Source: JBAWYM01 sp037143575
Lineage (GTDB): Bacteria > Patescibacteriota > Gracilibacteria > Peribacterales > Peribacteraceae
Direction: 5' to 3'
NCBI GenBank assembly: GCA_037143575.1
Contig: JBAWYM010000001.1
Coordinates: forward strand, 1 to 64,000
Length of the DNA stretch: 64,000 bases
Shown: in pieces, positions 61,994-64,000 of the stretch
Layout: the number at the start of each line of letters is the position of its first letter
Position numbering within the stretch: the stretch's first letter is position 1
Program-made: the position numbers and the translations under genes
The notes under the pieces: generated by a model
Seen by the model: the letters and a program-made list of their open reading frames with translations, nothing else
Database searches by the model: none
Told to the model about the DNA's origin: nothing

Positions 61994-62590
61994 ATGACTT
62001 CGCCCCTCTTCATCGTCCTGGAAGGCCCCGATGGTGCAGGAACCACCAAGCACAGTGTCATCCTGGAAGAACGCCTGAAGCGCGAAGGGCACACAGTACT
62101 GAGAACATTCGAACCTACGGACGGGCCCATCGGTGCGCAGATTCGCGCTGACCTGCGGGCAGGGAATCTCAGCGATCCGGAGGCGATTCAGCGAAGATTC
62201 TGCGAAGATCGTGCGTGGCATCTGGAACATGTCATCGAACCGGCCATGAAGAATGGCACGATCGTCATTAGCGACCGGTATGCCGCATCCACCATCACCT
62301 ACGGTCTGGCTCTCGGCATCGACCGCGCCATTCTGGAAGAAATGAATGCCGCATTTCGAAAACCAGATATTCAGCTTTTCTTGTTGCCGCCATTCGCAAT
62401 GCTTCAGGAGCGCCTCGCACGACGGGAATCCACCGATGCCTTCGAGAAAGCGGAATTCCAGAAGAAGGTCTATGCGGAGTACCGGAGGCTGGCGGCGGAA
62501 GATCCTTCTATTATCGTCATTGATACGTCGGGGGAGCTGGAAGTGGTGGCGGATATTATTTTGAAAGCGACGAAGAAGAATGACGAATGA
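61994..62590 (+). CDS. tmk: Thymidylate kinase
   Basis: 198 residues, normal size. Phosphorylates dTMP. The start follows TATACT by seven bases. 'FEPTDGPIGAQIRADL' (dTMP binding), 'VISDRYAASTITYG' (DRY) and lid 'LARRESTDAFEK' are present. Oddity: the P-loop reads 'EGPDGAGTTKH'; the invariant Lys of GxxxxGK(S/T) is Thr17, with a Lys two residues later. Confidence 0.93.
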   Translation: MTSPLFIVLEGPDGAGTTKHSVILEERLKREGHTVLRTFEPTDGPIGAQIRADLRAGNLSDPEAIQRRFCEDRAWHLEHVIEPAMKNGTIVISDRYAASTITYGLALGIDRAILEEMNAAFRKPDIQLFLLPPFAMLQERLARRESTDAFEKAEFQKKVYAEYRRLAAEDPSIIVIDTSGELEVVADIILKATKKNDE

Positions 62591-62742
62591 CCAAGGACCA
62601 AGCACCAATGACCAGGGAAATCCCAAATCAAAAGCACCAATGAGACGTTATATCATTTTTGATTTGGTCATTGGTCATTCCTTGGTCATTGGAATTTGGG
62701 ATTTGGTCATTCCGCGGTCATTGGGATTTGGTCATTCCGCTG
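62582..62742. repeat. TTTGGTCATTGG word-repeat palindrome
   Basis: AATGACCAAGGACCAAGCAC on the left and many TTTGGTCATTGGTCATTCC words on the right form a long imperfect inverted repeat between convergent tmk and rlmN; it overlaps the ends of both. Confidence 0.82.
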
Positions 62743-63841
62743 CGGCTAATTGTCCACACGCCGCCGCAATATCCTCCCCCATCGTCCTCCTCTCCGTGAC
62801 ATCCAATCCATGCCGCAGGATTTCGGCTTTGAATGCCTCGATGTTGTCGCGCTTCGCCGCGAAGTAAATTTTGCCGGAGACCGGGTTTAAGGGAATCACA
62901 TTGAGCTTGGGCGCTCCGGCACTCTTGATGTACCGCACGAGCTCCCGGGCGTGGTCCAGGGAATCATTCACGCCGCTGATCAGCGTGTACTCGAAGGTGA
63001 CGTAGTGACGGCGATTGCCCTTCTCCACTTCGTAGCGCTTGCACCAGGTCGCGAGCTTGGTGAGGAAGTCGGGGACAGTGGAAGGAACGATTGCTGTACG
63101 ACGCTTTTGATCGGCGCTATGAAGAGAAACCGCGATGCGCACATTGGGCCAGTCGGGATCGGTGAGGACTTTCTCGAGCGCAGGCAGAATGCCGACGGTG
63201 GAGAGCGTGATGTGCGTGGGACCGATGTCGGCATACGTCGTCCAGAGGTGAATTGCCTTCTTCACGTTCTCGATGTTGTTGAAGGGCTCACCCATGCCCA
63301 TAAAAACGACGTTGCTAATGCGCAGCATTGTCATCCTGAGCGGAGTCGAAGGATGACAATGCGTGTTCATGGTTCGTTCCTCGACACGGCTCGGAATGAC
63401 AGGACAATGCAGCAGATAGTTATTCCAAAACCGTATCTGATCCGCGATCTCATCCGAAGATAAATTCCGCTTGAATCCCATCGCTCCGGTTGCGCAGAAC
63501 ACGCACCCCATCGCGCAGCCAATCTGGGAGGAGACGCACACCGTCCACTGATCCTTGGCATTGGCCATCAGAACCGTCTCGAAGAGCTGCCCATCGCTTC
63601 CTTTCAACAATGCCTTGAACGTATCGCCGCGCTTGCTCTCGAGGACCTTCGAAGCCTCCACGGAAATCCACGGAATCTCCCGCGCGATGACCTCACGCAT
63701 GGGTTTAGGGAAAACGGTAACGTCCTGCCAGCTCTTGAAATGGGGGCTAAAGACTGCCTCTTCGATCTGCCGGGCTCTGAACTTCGGAACCTTGGGAAAG
63801 AGTTCCGCGAATCGCTCGGTGCGGGTAACGGGGACGGGCAT
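62732..63841 (-). CDS. rlmN: 23S rRNA/tRNA adenine-C2 methyltransferase, with repeat insertion
   Basis: 369 residues from the ATG at 63841, six bases after TATACT. Radical SAM enzyme methylating A2503 of 23S rRNA and A37 of tRNAs. 'CAMGCVFCATGAMGFKRNL' carries the CxxxCxxC cluster; 'VVFMGMGEPFNN', 'TLSTVG', 'VSLHSADQKRR' and C-terminal 'TMGEDIAAACGQLA' (catalytic Cys) are intact. Between 'QIRFWNNYLL' and 'ISNVVFMGMG' about 29 residues ('HCPVIPSRVEER', 'HCHPSTPLRMTML') are translated from two palindromic repeats; they sit in a surface-loop position and keep the frame. Confidence 0.95.
   Translation of the reverse strand: MPVPVTRTERFAELFPKVPKFRARQIEEAVFSPHFKSWQDVTVFPKPMREVIAREIPWISVEASKVLESKRGDTFKALLKGSDGQLFETVLMANAKDQWTVCVSSQIGCAMGCVFCATGAMGFKRNLSSDEIADQIRFWNNYLLHCPVIPSRVEERTMNTHCHPSTPLRMTMLRISNVVFMGMGEPFNNIENVKKAIHLWTTYADIGPTHITLSTVGILPALEKVLTDPDWPNVRIAVSLHSADQKRRTAIVPSTVPDFLTKLATWCKRYEVEKGNRRHYVTFEYTLISGVNDSLDHARELVRYIKSAGAPKLNVIPLNPVSGKIYFAAKRDNIEAFKAEILRHGLDVTERRTMGEDIAAACGQLAAAE
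63325..63402. repeat. Two palindromic repeats inside rlmN
   Basis: GCATTGTCATCC...GGATGACAATGC (63325-63362, core TGAGCGGAGTCGA) and TCATGGTTCG...CGGAATGACA (63368-63402). Both belong to the intergenic families of this window. Confidence 0.9.
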
Positions 63842-63863
63842 GGGGAGAGTATAGAGGAAAGCC

Positions 63864-63942
63864 GTTTCCGTAGCTGGGGTTCTGCTTCCGTAGCTGGGGT
63901 TCACCTGTAGTGAGCTTGTCGAACTATGAACCCCAGCTACGG
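63864..63942. repeat. CCGTAGCTGGGGTTC inverted repeat
   Basis: TTCCGTAGCTGGGGTTC twice in direct order, then GAACCCCAGCTACGGAAAC inverted, around TAGTGAGCTTGTCGAACTA. It lies directly upstream of rlmN. Confidence 0.85.
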
Positions 63943-64000
63943 AAACTGGGCTCCATCCCTTCCACTCTCCCCCGTCCATCCCTATCATAGAACCGTGACT

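Overview
The window looks like a chromosomal segment of an uncultivated, small-genome bacterium, most likely a Candidate Phyla Radiation lineage related to Peregrinibacteria/Peribacteria (inference from style: short secreted Ser/Thr-rich lipoproteins, Cys-rich orphan proteins, VanW and DUF4215 surface proteins, isolated housekeeping genes; no 16S gene is present). TGA is used as a normal stop (for example trpE and trpGD), so this is not an SR1/Gracilibacteria code. Base composition is about half GC. Starts rarely carry a Shine-Dalgarno sequence; instead a -10 hexamer (TATACT, TATAAT, TAGTAT, TACAAT) lies 6-9 bases before the start codon of many genes, which implies leaderless mRNAs.

Layout. 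1-5.3 kb: TPM/LemA pair, secreted repeat proteins, an NYN nuclease-like gene. 5.5-10.6 kb: tRNA-Pro, priA, a bactofilin-like membrane protein, a SPOUT methyltransferase, a GNAT enzyme. 10.7-13.8 kb (minus): purQ-like fusion, a four-helix-bundle gene between inverted repeats, frr, pyrH. 13.9-16.6 kb: two tandem transcription attenuators with Met-rich leader peptides, then three orphan genes. 16.7-25.4 kb: envelope genes, a DsbA-like protein, VanW, rsmH-ftsL, a large DUF4215 protein. 25.4-33.5 kb: pyk, small membrane proteins, tRNA-Arg, recG with a GerMN protein. 33.5-36 kb: repeats, tRNA-Pro, a Thr/Ile-rich attenuator driving an orphan gene, and a Leu/Val-rich leader. 36-41 kb: O-antigen ligase-like protein, lipoproteins, a Cys-rich protein, tRNA-Leu amid tRNA fragments. 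41.5-48.3 kb (minus): a complete trpE-GD-C-F-B-A operon ending in a tRNA-binding OB-fold gene and preceded by a trp attenuator with tandem Trp codons. 48.5-52.5 kb: SLH/Calx-beta surface protein and groES-groEL under a CIRCE operator. 52.5-58.6 kb: FemAB/GNAT-like protein, orphan gene, ATP-grasp plus PLP decarboxylase operon, GARS-like ATP-grasp. 58.7-61.8 kb: four SET-domain genes around efp. 62-64 kb: tmk and rlmN.

A second theme is repeats: several families of short palindromes occupy intergenic spaces, tRNA 3' ends and even coding regions (rlmN and the purQ fusion carry them in frame). The strongest candidates for something undescribed are the SET-domain/EF-P cluster and the peptide-leader attenuators placed before genes with no visible link to amino-acid biosynthesis.
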